55,875 nt of DNA from Paraburkholderia phenoliruptrix (GCF_902859825.1 NZ_CADIKB010000032.1:26026-81900); one strand, 5' to 3'; counted from the first letter of the stretch, positions 33,612 to 42,850 are shown. Numbers and translations are program-made. The notes: generated by a model not told the origin, from the sequence alone.

Positions 33612-34907
33612 TCAGCCCGCCGGTAAATCGCCGGTGTATTCGTAAGCCACGGTGCCCTTCGGATGTTTGAACCAGCCCGGGTCGCGATAGTCGTTTCGGC
33701 CCAGGCCCTGCCGCACCTTGACGACGGAGAACATGCCACCCATTTCGAGCGGACCGAATGGACCGGTACCCGTCATCATCGGCAGGGTGTTGTCGGGCAG
33801 CGGCATTTCCATTTCGCCCATCGCACCGCCCGTACTGCCCATCGCCATGTAGTCCGGCACCAGCCTGTTGATGTGCTGTGCGAGGTCCTTCTGCGGTACG
33901 CCGATCAGATTGGGAACCTGGTGGCCCATCGCGTTCATCGTGTGGTGCGACTTGTGGCAATGGAATGCCCAGTCACCGGGACGATTCGCCGTAAACTCGA
34001 TGGCGCGCATCTGCCCGACCGCCACGTCGGCCGTCACCTCCGGCCAGCGGGCAGCAGGCGGAATCCATCCACCGTCGGTACCCGCCACCTCGAAGCTGTA
34101 GCCGTGCAGGTGTATCGGGTGGTTGGTCATCGTCAGGTTGCCGAACCGGATCCGTACCCGGTCGCCAGCCCGCACGGGCAACGAATCGATGGCGGGAAAT
34201 ACACGCGAGTTCCAGGTCCACATGTTGAAGTCCGTCATCTCGTTGACGCGCGGCGTGTAGCTGCCCGGGTCGATATCGTAGGCGGCCATCAGAAACACGA
34301 AATCGCGGTCGACGGGCATCACGCTGCGGTCCTTCGGGTGCACGATGAACATGCCCATCATCCCCATCGCCATCTGCACCATCTCATCGGCGTGCGGGTG
34401 ATACATGAACGTGCCGTGCTTCTCAAGCTGGAACTCGTAGACGAATGTCTTGCCGGGCGGAATGTGCGGTTGTGTGAGGCCACCGACACCATCCATGCCG
34501 TTCGGCAACAACATGCCGTGCCAGTGGACGGTCGTGTGTTCGGGCAGCTTGTTCGTCACGAAGATGCGAACCTTGTCACCTTCAACTGCCTCGATGGTCG
34601 GGCCGGGCGATTGCCCGTTGTAGCCCCAGAGGTTCGCCTTCATGCCGGGCGCCATTTCACGCACGACAGACTCCGCGGTCAGATGGAACTCCTTCCAGCC
34701 GTTTTTCATCCGCCATGGCAAGGTCCATCCGTTCAATGTCGCGACGGGCGTGTACGGACGTCCATCGGGTGGCACGAGCGGCGGTTGCGTCTCGGCTTTC
34801 GCCATCGTCAGCGCGTCAGGCAGCGATGCAGCGCCGGCCTTGCTAACGAGGGCCGCGCCCATAAGCGCAGCTCCCGAGCCGCTGAGAAATTTTCGACGGG
34901 ACACCAT
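33612..34907 (-). CDS. copA: CopA-type periplasmic multicopper oxidase
   Basis: 431 residues with a Tat signal (MVSRRKFLSGSGAALMGAAL). Copper-site motifs appear in order: TTVHWHGMLLP, GTFMYHPHADEMVQMAMGMM, NHPIHLHGYSFEV and WAFHCHKSHHTMNAMG. It is shorter than classical CopA/PcoA (about 600 residues) because it lacks the long Met-rich repeat block; a few Met clusters remain (MGEMEMPLPDNTLPMM). It probably oxidises Cu(I) in the periplasm. It is two bases from the TolC-like gene and upstream of the cusF-like gene in the same operon. Confidence 0.92.
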   Translation of the reverse strand: MVSRRKFLSGSGAALMGAALVSKAGAASLPDALTMAKAETQPPLVPPDGRPYTPVATLNGWTLPWRMKNGWKEFHLTAESVVREMAPGMKANLWGYNGQSPGPTIEAVEGDKVRIFVTNKLPEHTTVHWHGMLLPNGMDGVGGLTQPHIPPGKTFVYEFQLEKHGTFMYHPHADEMVQMAMGMMGMFIVHPKDRSVMPVDRDFVFLMAAYDIDPGSYTPRVNEMTDFNMWTWNSRVFPAIDSLPVRAGDRVRIRFGNLTMTNHPIHLHGYSFEVAGTDGGWIPPAARWPEVTADVAVGQMRAIEFTANRPGDWAFHCHKSHHTMNAMGHQVPNLIGVPQKDLAQHINRLVPDYMAMGSTGGAMGEMEMPLPDNTLPMMTGTGPFGPLEMGGMFSVVKVRQGLGRNDYRDPGWFKHPKGTVAYEYTGDLPAG

Positions 34908-34909
34908 AT

Positions 34910-36418
34910 TTATTTACCTTCCGAATTCGTTTCCGGCATGGGCTGCGCCGCTGGGGCCGGGCTGGATTGCGTCGTGGATGGCGAACCGCCCGTGGGCGTG
35001 TCGTCCGGTACATGCGGCTTCGCTGGCGGAGCTTTCGCGCCCGGCCCGGAGCCGGCGCCCGGCAGATGGCCGCCAGCTGCCTGCTGCAGGTCGGTCTCCG
35101 CCAGCCAGTAATCCTTCAGCGCATCGATATAGCTGTTGACCGCCCCCACCTGCTCGCGCGAGTCCGCCAGCAACTCGAAGACGCTGGCGAGCATGCCGTT
35201 GTACCGGAGCAGAAGCTCGTCCGAAATAGTCTTGCGAAGCGGTATGACCTCATCCCGGTAGTGTCTCGTTACGTCGTAACTGGTCACGTAAGCGGCGTAC
35301 GATTCACGAACTTCCGAACGCGCGTCGATCGCGGTCTGGGCGAGCCGGTTTGCAGACTGCATGTAGATCGCTTCTGCGCGGGCGACCTTCGCACTGCCCC
35401 AGTCGAAGAGGGGAATCTCGACACTGATCTCGTAGCCGTGCTCATGTCCCTTGTCGGTCTCGTAGTTGTTCAGATAGCCGACGTCGAGCGCGTTGATGAA
35501 TCGCGTGGCCTTGCTAAGACCCAGCGACGACGCAACGCCCTGCGTTTGCAGTTTCGCCGCCTGAATGTCCAGGCGGTTCTGCATCGCGAAGCTTTCCAGA
35601 TCCTTCAGGTCGGGGCGTTCCTTCGGCAGGTCGGGCAGACGGTCGGGAAGTGTGTATTGCGCCCCGGCGCCCCAAAGACCCATGGTTCGCGTGAGTTTTT
35701 CGCGCGCAGCCACCGCTTGCTGGCGTGCCCTGGCAAGTTGCGCGACCGAGTCCGCATAGAAAGCCTGCTCCCGCGCGTAATCGAGCCGGCTGAAGTTGCC
35801 GGCCTGGCGCATGCGCAACGCCAGCGTGGCGCCGGCATCCGCCGAGTCCTTCACCTGTTCGGCATACTTCGCGGCTTGTCCGGCCGCGACGGCATTGACG
35901 TAGGCACGGCGCGCGTCAGCGGCCACCTTGAGCATTGCGTCAGCCGTTTCGAGCTTCGTCTGCTCGAAGCGGCGGCCCTCGATATGCGCCGCGAACGGTA
36001 ATGTCAGGACGCTGAGGACATTGGCCGAAAACGTCCGGCCGATATTCAGGTCGCCGTTACCGGCGCGGGTCCGGCTGAAGGTGAAACCCGGATTGGGGAG
36101 CCGGCCGGCCTGGACGAGATCCGCTTCGGATAATCCCAGTTCGGCATAGGAGGCCTGGAGGCCGCGGTTATTCAGCAGCGCGACCTGAACGGCATCGTCC
36201 ATGCTGACCGGTTTCGAAAGCAGTTCCTGCGTCCGCTTTGCCACCGCATCCCGGTCGGCGTCCGTTTTGACAATAACTGCGTCTTTACCGAGCCGCTCCG
36301 TGGCGGTTGAAGACACTGTATTGAACCCGCCGTCCCTGGAAAACGTGGTACAACCGGCGAGGAATAGCAGCACGGCAATCCCCGCCCCAATCCGGGTGGA
36401 AACGAATCGTTGCTTCAT
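34910..36418 (-). CDS. TolC-family outer-membrane efflux lipoprotein
   Basis: 502 residues. The N-terminus carries a lipobox (AVLLFLAGCTTF), as in OprM/CusC-type channels. Two tandem efflux-protein repeats follow: first around MDDAVQVALLNNRGLQASYA and GLSEADLVQAGRLPNPGF, second around DLESFAMQNRLDIQAAKLQT and EISVEIPLFDWGSAKVARAE. The C-terminal 60 residues are Pro/Gly/Ala-rich (GGHLPGAGSGPGAKAPPAKP), a low-complexity tail not needed for the channel. No RND or MFP gene accompanies it, unusual for this family. It overlaps the small gene upstream by four bases. Confidence 0.9.
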   Translation of the reverse strand: MKQRFVSTRIGAGIAVLLFLAGCTTFSRDGGFNTVSSTATERLGKDAVIVKTDADRDAVAKRTQELLSKPVSMDDAVQVALLNNRGLQASYAELGLSEADLVQAGRLPNPGFTFSRTRAGNGDLNIGRTFSANVLSVLTLPFAAHIEGRRFEQTKLETADAMLKVAADARRAYVNAVAAGQAAKYAEQVKDSADAGATLALRMRQAGNFSRLDYAREQAFYADSVAQLARARQQAVAAREKLTRTMGLWGAGAQYTLPDRLPDLPKERPDLKDLESFAMQNRLDIQAAKLQTQGVASSLGLSKATRFINALDVGYLNNYETDKGHEHGYEISVEIPLFDWGSAKVARAEAIYMQSANRLAQTAIDARSEVRESYAAYVTSYDVTRHYRDEVIPLRKTISDELLLRYNGMLASVFELLADSREQVGAVNSYIDALKDYWLAETDLQQAAGGHLPGAGSGPGAKAPPAKPHVPDDTPTGGSPSTTQSSPAPAAQPMPETNSEGK

Positions 36419-36714
36419 TTGGCGGCTTCCCCGTGCATCGAGTGGTGCGAATTCTTGTTGTCGGCCGGCTTGCCCGTCGGGGACTCGTGCTTCACTCCAC
36501 CTTTCGGAGGCATGGCCATGACGGTGCGGTTGAGTTGCTGCCAGGTCGGGCCATCGCCGTCCTGATAGGGTTGGTAGCCCTCGAAGGCGGACGGTACCGT
36601 AACGGCCGGCACCGGGGCTGCAACGTCCGCCGGCTCAGCAATTGTTGTCGTGGCGTGCACGAGCGCCGGCAAGGTAGCCGCCGCACCGAGCAGCACTGCA
36701 GATATCAGTCGCAT
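36415..36714 (-). CDS. Small exported protein in the copper operon
   Basis: 99 residues with a signal peptide (MRLISAVLLGAAATLPALVH). The mature part has a short conserved-looking segment (GYQPYQDGDGPTWQQLNRTV) and ends with a His/Met-bearing tail (NKNSHHSMHGEAAK) that could bind copper. No family recognised. The ATGA overlap with the TolC-like gene shows co-translation. Confidence 0.75.
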   Translation of the reverse strand: MRLISAVLLGAAATLPALVHATTTIAEPADVAAPVPAVTVPSAFEGYQPYQDGDGPTWQQLNRTVMAMPPKGGVKHESPTGKPADNKNSHHSMHGEAAK

Positions 36715-36806
36715 ACATGTTCTCGTCGTGAGTCACCTGGCCGGCCAGCACCGGGCCGCCAGTACGGATTGAGCATCGCCGCGGCGAGGAGCCGCGACTC
36801 AGGGGA

Positions 36807-37208
36807 CTAGATGGTGAGGTATCGAGGGGGTCGCTCGATGCCATCGGTCAGGAACGCCACGACACCGGCGGAAGGCGGGATGGCAACCGCAACAAGGGTC
36901 GTGGCAGGAGAAGCCTCCGCGCGTGGCACAACGGGCAACCCTGGACCGGAGCAGCAGGAGTCGCATGTCGAACAGGTGTGCGCATGACAGGCGTCGCCGT
37001 CGTGGTGATGGGCGTACTCGCCACCAGCAAGCGCCATTTCGTGCAGATCATGATGGCGTACCTTGACGGTCTGCTCCATTTGCCGAACGGGTACCTCACC
37101 CTCTTCAGTCTGGGAGGCAACACATTTCATCGAGATAGCCGCGAACGACTGAACCGGAAGGCTTAGTGCCAGCAACACGACGATGAAGAGTTTGCGCCAG
37201 GACGACAT
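36807..37208 (-). CDS. His/Cys-rich exported protein (DUF2946-like), first gene of cop operon
   Basis: 133 residues from the ATG at 37206-37208. Signal peptide MSSWRKLFIVVLLALSLPVQ, then a likely metal-binding stretch, EYAHHHDGDACHAHTCSTCD, followed by SCCSGP. It ends AGVVAFLTDGIERPPRYLTI. The same layout (WRxLxxVLLxLSLP leader and C-terminal SFLTxGIERPPR) recurs at 40487 and 51170, so this is a three-member paralogous family here. It resembles DUF2946-type proteins by size and ending. Role inferred: periplasmic copper or silver binding. Confidence 0.75.
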   Translation of the reverse strand: MSSWRKLFIVVLLALSLPVQSFAAISMKCVASQTEEGEVPVRQMEQTVKVRHHDLHEMALAGGEYAHHHDGDACHAHTCSTCDSCCSGPGLPVVPRAEASPATTLVAVAIPPSAGVVAFLTDGIERPPRYLTI

Positions 37209-37438
37209 GGGTGCGGAGTCTAGCAGGTGGCGATTCACACTGTAAGGATCAGAAGGTGACAGGGTGTAACGGTTTAGCCAGGCTGTCGCTACATGAGGTT
37301 GGAGCTTATCGTCGCGTGCATGACGGTGACGTGGTCACAAAATGACCGAATTTTCACGGAGTGCGACGGCGGCATCCTGCTGGTCACCGTCGCAGTCCCA
37401 CTGCTGTCCGCGCTCTTGCGTTGTGCCGTCGTCAAATT

Positions 37439-37454
37439 ATGAAAAAATTGTCAT
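37439..37454. promoter_or_regulatory. CopR/CusR box
   Basis: ATGAAAAAATTGTCAT matches ATGACAA-N2-TTGTCAT at all but one position. It lies in the 330-bp divergent region between the minus-strand cop operon and copR, about 85 bases before copR, where it could control both. Confidence 0.8.
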
Positions 37455-37539
37455 GCAGCGGTCATTTTTCGCGCATCCTGATCACCGTAAGCTCGGAAGG
37501 TTGCCACTTGCGGGAACGGATAACCTATAAAACAATGCC

Positions 37540-38211
37540 ATGCGGATACTCATAGTCGAAGACGAACCGAAAATGGCGTCATATCTCCGCAAGGGGTTGA
37601 TGGAGGCCAGCTACACGGTCGACATCGTCGGGAACGGGAAAGACGGCCTGTTTCTCGCGGTGCACGAGGACTTCGATCTCATCGTGCTTGACGTCATGCT
37701 GCCGGAACTGGACGGTTTCGAGGTGCTCAAGCGTCTGCGGGAACAGAAGCAGACTCCGGTGCTCCTGCTGACGGCCAGGGAGGCCATTGAGGACAAGGTG
37801 GCTGGCCTCGAGCTGGGGGCCGACGACTACCTGCCCAAGCCGTTCGCCTACGCGGAGTTCCTGGCTCGCATTCGCTCGCTGCTGCGGCGCGCGCCCCGGA
37901 TCGTGCGGGATATCCTGCTCATCGCCGACCTCGAGATCGACCTCATCAAGCGGCGGGTGCGGCGCGGCGACACCCGTATCGACCTGACTGCGCAGGAATT
38001 TGCCCTGCTGCAGCTGCTTGCCGAGCGCGAGGGCGAGGTGCTCACACGTACGTTCATCACCTCCCAGATATGGGACATGAATTTCGACAGCGACACGAAT
38101 GTGGTCGACGCCGCGATCAAGCGTCTGCGCGCGAAGATCGACAACGCCTTTGAGAGGAAGCTCATTCACACGATTCGAGGGATGGGTTACATCCTCGAGG
38201 ACCGCTCGTGA
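37540..38211 (+). CDS. copR: CopR/CusR-type response regulator
   Basis: 223 residues, OmpR family. The receiver domain begins MRILIVEDEPKMASYLRKGL; the phospho-Asp lies in DLIVLDVMLPELDGF (Asp51), and the conserved Lys in DDYLPKPFAYAEFLARIRSL. The DNA-binding winged helix covers about 125-220 (LTAQEFALLQLLAEREGEVL; TNVVDAAIKRLRAKIDNAFE). It activates copper operons when phosphorylated by CopS. The ATG at 37540 is in the proper family register; a nearby ATG at 37535 is out of frame. The stop overlaps copS by four bases. Confidence 0.94.
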   Translation: MRILIVEDEPKMASYLRKGLMEASYTVDIVGNGKDGLFLAVHEDFDLIVLDVMLPELDGFEVLKRLREQKQTPVLLLTAREAIEDKVAGLELGADDYLPKPFAYAEFLARIRSLLRRAPRIVRDILLIADLEIDLIKRRVRRGDTRIDLTAQEFALLQLLAEREGEVLTRTFITSQIWDMNFDSDTNVVDAAIKRLRAKIDNAFERKLIHTIRGMGYILEDRS

Positions 38212-39614
38212 CCGGCGGCCCTGCTCCGTATTCGCTCCTCTGGCGGCTGACACTCGCCTTTGCCCTGATTGCGGGGGCGGTATTTGCGCTGACCGGCGCC
38301 TTTCTGTACAGGTCCCTGTCTACCGAGTTACAACGACGCGATGATATCGAGATTGGCGGCAAGTTAAGCCAGTTCCTGCAGCTCGCGCGCGCCAGTGGGT
38401 CAACGCAGGCGGTGCGTGCGGCTCCTGCTGTCTTTCACGAGGTACTGCGGTCTCATCCCGGTGTCTATCTCGGCATCTACGATGCCCAGGACAACCCGTT
38501 GGTCGAACACACCGACAAGCCGGACGCGACACTCAAATCCGTCGTTACCGGCAACCACCCACATCAGGTGCCCTACGCGTGCACTCCACCGGGTATCGGC
38601 CGCGCCCGATGCATAGTCGCTGAAGAAACCCTGCCCTCCGGTGAAGTCGTTTATGTATCGGTCGTCCGGGCCGCGACCGACCGCCAGTCGCTACTCGAAA
38701 GCTATCGTGTGAACATCTGGCTGGCTGTTGCCGTGGGCGCCATGCTCGTCGGTACACTCGGCTACGCGGTCGCGCGCCGCGGGCTCCTTCCCGTAAAGAG
38801 CATCGGGCACCAGACGTCGAGTATCGAGGCCCACAATCTGGGTGAGCGTCTGGACATTCAGGGAGGTCCCGTTGAGCTCAGGGAACTCGCGCTTTCCGTG
38901 AATCGCATGCTCGACCGACTCGAGCGCGCGTTCGTGCGACTTTCGCAGTTCTCATTCGACCTCGCGCACGATATGCGAACCCCGCTGGCCACTGTCATCA
39001 GTTCGTCGCAAATCACGTTATCGCGTAAAAGGACAGCCGAAGAATACGAGGCCCTTATCGACTCCAACATCGAGGAGTGCGAGCGGCTGCAGCGGATGAT
39101 TGAAAATATGCTGTTTCTCGCACGAACTGACAATGCGCACCAGCATCTCAAGATTACCGACCTGGACGCAGGAAACGATCTGCGCAGACTTGCTTCATAT
39201 TTCCAGGGACTTGCCGAAGACGCTGGTGTCTGTATTGCCATCGAGGGGAATGCCCGGGTCCACGCAGACGCGACCTTATTCAGGCGGGCTGTCAGTAATC
39301 TGACGTCGAACGCCCTCGAACACGCTCGCGCCGGTTCAACCATCGAACTCGCTGTGTCTACATCCCTGAAATACACCGTTGTTGAGGTTACCAACCAGGG
39401 GGCAGCCATTCCCCCGGAGCATGTCGATAAAATCTTTGAGCGGTTCTATCGCGTCAACGCGTCGCGGCACGGCGCGGCCAGAAACGCCGGATTGGGCCTG
39501 GCCATCGTGAAATCCATCATGGAGTTGCATCACGGCAAAGTCGACGTCGTGAGCGACGGGGCACGAACTACTTTCACACTCTATTTCCCGCATCACGGTG
39601 CCATGGATTCCTAA
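38208..39614 (+). CDS. copS: CopS/CusS-type sensor histidine kinase
   Basis: 468 residues. Membrane segments at about 15-35 and 167-187 flank a periplasmic sensor of about 130 residues that holds several His (including TGNHPHQVPYACTPPG). HAMP follows, then the dimerisation domain with the phospho-His in FSFDLAHDMRTPLATVISSS, the N box SNLTSNALEHA and the G box NAGLGLAIVKSIMELHHGKV. It senses periplasmic copper and phosphorylates CopR. ATGA overlap with copR. Confidence 0.94.
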   Translation: MTGGPAPYSLLWRLTLAFALIAGAVFALTGAFLYRSLSTELQRRDDIEIGGKLSQFLQLARASGSTQAVRAAPAVFHEVLRSHPGVYLGIYDAQDNPLVEHTDKPDATLKSVVTGNHPHQVPYACTPPGIGRARCIVAEETLPSGEVVYVSVVRAATDRQSLLESYRVNIWLAVAVGAMLVGTLGYAVARRGLLPVKSIGHQTSSIEAHNLGERLDIQGGPVELRELALSVNRMLDRLERAFVRLSQFSFDLAHDMRTPLATVISSSQITLSRKRTAEEYEALIDSNIEECERLQRMIENMLFLARTDNAHQHLKITDLDAGNDLRRLASYFQGLAEDAGVCIAIEGNARVHADATLFRRAVSNLTSNALEHARAGSTIELAVSTSLKYTVVEVTNQGAAIPPEHVDKIFERFYRVNASRHGAARNAGLGLAIVKSIMELHHGKVDVVSDGARTTFTLYFPHHGAMDS

Positions 39615-39923
39615 CTATGATGCGGGCCAGAGGTCTTGCCACTCATCCGTATTCGCCCATCAGGGGCGGCCGCCCGGCCCCTCGATGGAACACCTCCGCC
39701 TACCTGGCGGTAGTGGCGACGTCCCTGCGTGGCCCGGACATCCAGTGCACTGGCAGGCAAAAGCGCCACGAGATTCCATTGTGACCGTCTGGCGACTGGC
39801 TATATGCCCGGTTGCATGTCAATGATCTCCACCTGTGATGGCCGCACCCACGCCCGACCGACAGGCGCACCAGTCTTCCAGAGAACAGATCCCCGATAGC
39901 CGGATGTTGCCCGTGACAAGTGC
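39615..39923. other. Intergenic, no gene seen
   Basis: About 309 bases between copS and the copZ promoter. Only shadow frames; nothing else recognised. Confidence 0.4.
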
Positions 39924-39954
39924 TTGACCTTGCCATGGTGGGAAGGTCGAAAAT
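39924..39954 (+). promoter_or_regulatory. CueR-type promoter of copZ (second copy)
   Basis: The -35 TTGACC (39924-39929) and -10 GAAAAT (39949-39954) are separated by 19 bases. Between them is a dyad, ACCTTGCC-N5-GGGAAGGT, at 39927-39947, a good CueR site. Confidence 0.85.
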
Positions 39955-39987
39955 GACTCTGTCTTTTCAGAAAACGGAGCTTCCAGG

Positions 39988-40185
39988 ATGGAACTGCAAG
40001 TACAGGACATGACCTGTGGACACTGCTCGGGCGCGGTCACAAAGGCCGTCAAGGGTGTCGACGCGCAGGCGAAAGTCGACATCGACCTCACGATCCGGAC
40101 GGTGCGCATTGAATCGACGCATCCCGCCGGCGATTTTGTTTCTGCGATTCGGGAGGCGGGCTACAGTCCGGCGGTTCGCGCCTGA
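39988..40185 (+). CDS. copZ: CopZ-like copper chaperone (second copy)
   Basis: 65 residues, one HMA domain (MELQVQDMTCGHCSGAVTKA) with the Cu(I)-binding Cys pair in MTCGHC. It is very close to the third copy (shared DVDAQAKV and TVRIES segments, both ending VRA) and more distant from the first. Together with the downstream fused oxidase gene it forms the left copy of a duplicated copZ block. Its CueR-type promoter is intact, so this chaperone may still be expressed although the oxidase is broken. Confidence 0.93.
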   Translation: MELQVQDMTCGHCSGAVTKAVKGVDAQAKVDIDLTIRTVRIESTHPAGDFVSAIREAGYSPAVRA

Positions 40186-40486
40186 ACGCCGGCGCCGGTG
40201 CGCGGCGAGTTGGCGTGCCATGCGGTCGCCACGGTTCGATGCCGCAATATCCGGATGGCCCTGTCCGGACGAACGCGGCGTTGTGCGCATTGACGTCCCA
40301 GCCCGGTTTTCCGTGCAACTCCCGTGCGACCGGTCGTCGCAGACGCGGTAACGGCGTTCAGGGGTGGTAGCATCGAAACGGACAGACGGGCCTGTCCGAC
40401 GAGTTCATGCTTGCGCCGCATTCGCCCCACAAGCTGCACTGCCCCAGGTAAAGACTCGTCCCGCAAACTCATCCATTTCGGCTCTC
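40186..40486. other. Spacer before the fused oxidase gene
   Basis: No gene seen. A stretch near 40340-40378 (GGTCGTCGCAGACGCGGTAA, then TTCAGG and GTAGCATCG) aligns with 50955-51000 in the same position of the right copy, which shows that the duplication includes non-coding DNA. Confidence 0.5.
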
Positions 40487-41840
40487 ATGCTTCGCTGGCG
40501 CGCACTGCTTTTCGTCCTGCTGTTCCTGAGCCTGCCCATCCGGACGGGCCTGGCGGCGTCGCTGCCAGGCAACGTCCCGCCGGCCGTGACGGCAGCGGTG
40601 GGGATGCGGGACACGCACGGCGCGGAGATGCGGGACAGTGCTGCCGGTCAACACCTTCCCGTCGCCATGACGAGCCGAACATGCGATCACGGTAGCGACG
40701 GGACGATGAGGCTCACTCACGCTGCCGGCCAGTGCGGCGTATGCGCTCCGTGCTACACCGGTGCAGCCGTCCTTCTTTCTGCCGTCATGCCGCCCGCTCG
40801 TGACGTTCGCATTGTCAATGCGCTGCGCCCCGCATCCGATGCAGCCACGAGTTTCCTGACAGAGGGTATCGATGGCCCTCCTCCTGTCTTTCTTGATGGC
40901 CCGTTCGCAGCAGCGTCGGGCAAGTGGGCGATGAATCGCCGTGGATTTCTCAGAAGCGCGTTTGCGGGCGCGGCTGCTCTGGCGCTACAGCCAGTGTTGA
41001 ACCGGCCGGCACAGGCCGGCCAAACGCTCACGGGCGCCGGCACAGCGGCGCCCGTGCAACTCGCCGTCGTGCGCCGGACCATCGAAGTGAACGGCCGCGC
41101 GGCGAGCGTCTATGGTATCCAGCGGCAGGACGGCACGCCCGGACTTAGACTGCGTGAGGGCGACGCATTCAACGTCGCCCTGCGCAATGAAACGTCGGAC
41201 CCCACCAGCGTTCACTGGCATGGCCTCACGCCTCCATGGCCGGGCGACGGCGTCCCCAATGCACCGCTGCCGCTGATCGCTGCGGGCGCGCACCGCACGT
41301 TCGACTTTCCCGTAGGGAGTCCCGGAACCTACTGGATGCACGCACACACGCTGCAGGAACAGCAACTGCTCGCCGCGCCGCTGATTGTTGCCGATGCCGG
41401 ACAGGCAAAGCGTGACGAACAGGAGGTCGTCATCCTGTTGCACGATTTTTCGTTCGCCTCCCCTCAGGAACTTCTCACCCGGCTCACGCAATCCAGCCCG
41501 GCCTCTGCTGCACCGCCCGCGCACCGTTCACCTGGTTCGCACTCATCGAACAGGACGAACCATGATGCGATGGCTATGGACCAAGGCAAGCAAGCCTGGC
41601 ATGGATATGTCGAGTCCGCAAAGTGGTCATGGCTCGATGGCCAGCATGCCGATGGGCAGTTCTGCGATGCCGATGGATCTGAACGACGTCGACTACGACG
41701 CCTATCTCGCCAACGACCGCACGCTTGACGATCCGGAGATCGTGAAGGTAGAGGACGGCGGGCAACTGCGCGTGCGCGTGATCAATGGCGCCACGAGGGT
41801 TGGCCGGGCGTTACCTGCAGCACTGGCAAAGCCGCTTTGA
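40487..41840 (+). pseudogene. DUF2946-like/multicopper oxidase fusion, frameshifted and truncated
   Basis: The ATG at 40487 opens a leader like the 36807 and 51170 proteins (MLRWRALLFVLLFLSLPIRT), reaching SFLTEGIDGPPPVFLDG. With no stop codon it then runs in frame into a second start with a Tat signal (MNRRGFLRSAFAGAAALALQ, ATG at 40931) and the oxidase motifs SVHWHGLTPPW and YWMHAHTLQEQQ. At about 41585 the frame shifts; the next frame continues the homology (SAMPMDLNDVDYDAYLANDR) to RVRVINGAT at about 41793. There the match to the intact copy (51672) ends and foreign codons run to the stop at 41840. The C-terminal copper ligands (HPMHLHG, HCHHLYH) are absent, so no active oxidase can form. 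Confidence 0.85.
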
Positions 41841-41893
41841 CTAGGGCCGCGACTACCGGTCAAGCTACCGATCTCCATTCCTCAGTCCATTTG

Positions 41894-41940
41894 TGTTGGA
41901 GATATTGACAACACATGAATTGTTGGTAAAATCTCCAACA
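41894..41940 (+). promoter_or_regulatory. tumE promoter/operator palindrome
   Basis: Inverted repeat TGTTGGAGAT (41894-41903) and ATCTCCAACA (41931-41940), with an inner CAACA/TGTTG pair. A -35 TTGACA (41905-41910) and -10 TAAAAT (41927-41932) sit between the arms. The right arm ends on the tumE start codon, so transcripts would have almost no leader. TumA-type antitoxin binding is inferred. Confidence 0.75.
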
Positions 41941-42224
41941 TGAAAGCAATCCAGTTGCTCAGCGAGCGCCACCAACTCGGCCCTGACGCGTTCGTTGAAC
42001 TGCGGATATGGCAAGTGCCAACGCCCGTGCGTGCATCAGCACATCAATACAAATACGCCTTCGCCTACGTCGTCAATGAGATCTGCGTACTTCGCTACGA
42101 TAACGAAGCCGGTAAGGGCGATCACAAGCATGTCGGGACTGTCGAGATGCCGTACCAGTTCACAACGACGGATCAGCTTTTGGAAGATTTCTGGAATGAC
42201 GTGGATCAATGGAGGCCCGCATGA
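41940..42224 (+). CDS. tumE: TumE-type toxin (DUF6516)
   Basis: 94 residues (MKAIQLLSERHQLGPDAFVE; VLRYDNEAGKGDHKHVGTVE; LLEDFWNDVDQWR). Size, the central RYDNE-x-KGDH motif and the order toxin-first with a DNA-binding partner match the TumE family of TumE/TumA toxin-antitoxin systems. The toxin's target is not well known; RNase-like action is a guess based on the conserved acidic and His residues. The start codon lies in the right arm of the operator. The toxin and antitoxin overlap by four bases (ATGA). Confidence 0.82.
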   Translation: MKAIQLLSERHQLGPDAFVELRIWQVPTPVRASAHQYKYAFAYVVNEICVLRYDNEAGKGDHKHVGTVEMPYQFTTTDQLLEDFWNDVDQWRPA

Positions 42225-42562
42225 ATACAGTGACCTTTTCCGTAGCCTCACGCGCGGACATCAGCCGTCGTGCGCGAGCAGCCTTCGCTGGTAAGGCGCA
42301 AGGCGCGCATATTTCGTTCGCCTCGGTCGCCCTGCTCTGGCAAACACTGACGACCAAGCGGTGGGAAATCCTGCAGGCCATGGCCGGACAGGGCGATATG
42401 TCGATTCGTGAGGTCGCCCGCCGGGTCGATCGGGATGTTAAAGCGGTGCATGGTGATGTAACTGCCCTGCTTCAGGCCGGTGTGCTCGATCGGACCGACG
42501 AAGGTGTCGTGTTTCCTTACGATGCCGTGCATGTCGATTTCACGATGACCAAAGCAGCTTGA
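42221..42562 (+). CDS. tumA: TumA-type antitoxin, winged-helix DNA-binding protein
   Basis: 113 residues from the ATG at 42221, which overlaps the tumE stop. The central region is a MarR/HVO_A0114-like winged helix (TTKRWEILQAMAGQGDMSIR, EVARRVDRDVKAVHGDVTAL, LQAGVLDRTDEGVVFPY). As the antitoxin it would neutralise TumE and repress from the palindrome at 41894. An ATG 12 bases upstream is possible but lies inside tumE. The pair probably stabilises the replicon or the nearby transposon. Confidence 0.85.
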   Translation: MNTVTFSVASRADISRRARAAFAGKAQGAHISFASVALLWQTLTTKRWEILQAMAGQGDMSIREVARRVDRDVKAVHGDVTALLQAGVLDRTDEGVVFPYDAVHVDFTMTKAA

Positions 42563-42656
42563 CGATCGCTTCAGGCGGCAGTCCGGGCCATGCGCTTCCA
42601 ACCGGACGATCGTAGAGAATGCCGAGTGCGTGACGCTCCACAAAGATCAGATCGAT

Positions 42657-42800
42657 TCAGCGCACGGTGGTCTGCCGCTCTGCCGCTCTGGCGGTCATCC
42701 GCGCATGTAGCCCGCTCAACGCTTCGACCGGTGAGACCGTGTTGTGTAACACAGTGGGGTTACGTTCGCGCCAGCGTACCAATGCCGTTTCGACGTGAAC
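42657..42800 (-). pseudogene. 3' part of a 66-codon ORF split by the Tn3-family element
   Basis: Minus-strand codons HVETALVRWRERNPTVLHNT through ARAAERQTTVR, ending with TGA at 42657-42659. Joined to 49156-49217 with one TGAAC copy removed, they restore an uninterrupted small ORF directly after ihfA. Function unknown. Confidence 0.75.
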
Positions 42801-42850
42801 GGGGTTCTACGCCGGAACCCCAGAAAATTCCGTCATTCCACATTGTGAAC
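42801..42850 (+). repeat. Left 50-bp inverted repeat of the transposon
   Basis: Begins GGGGTTCTACGCCGGAACCC and ends CATTGTGAAC. It matches the right repeat at 48 of 50 positions (differences at positions 5 and 35). Confidence 0.95.
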
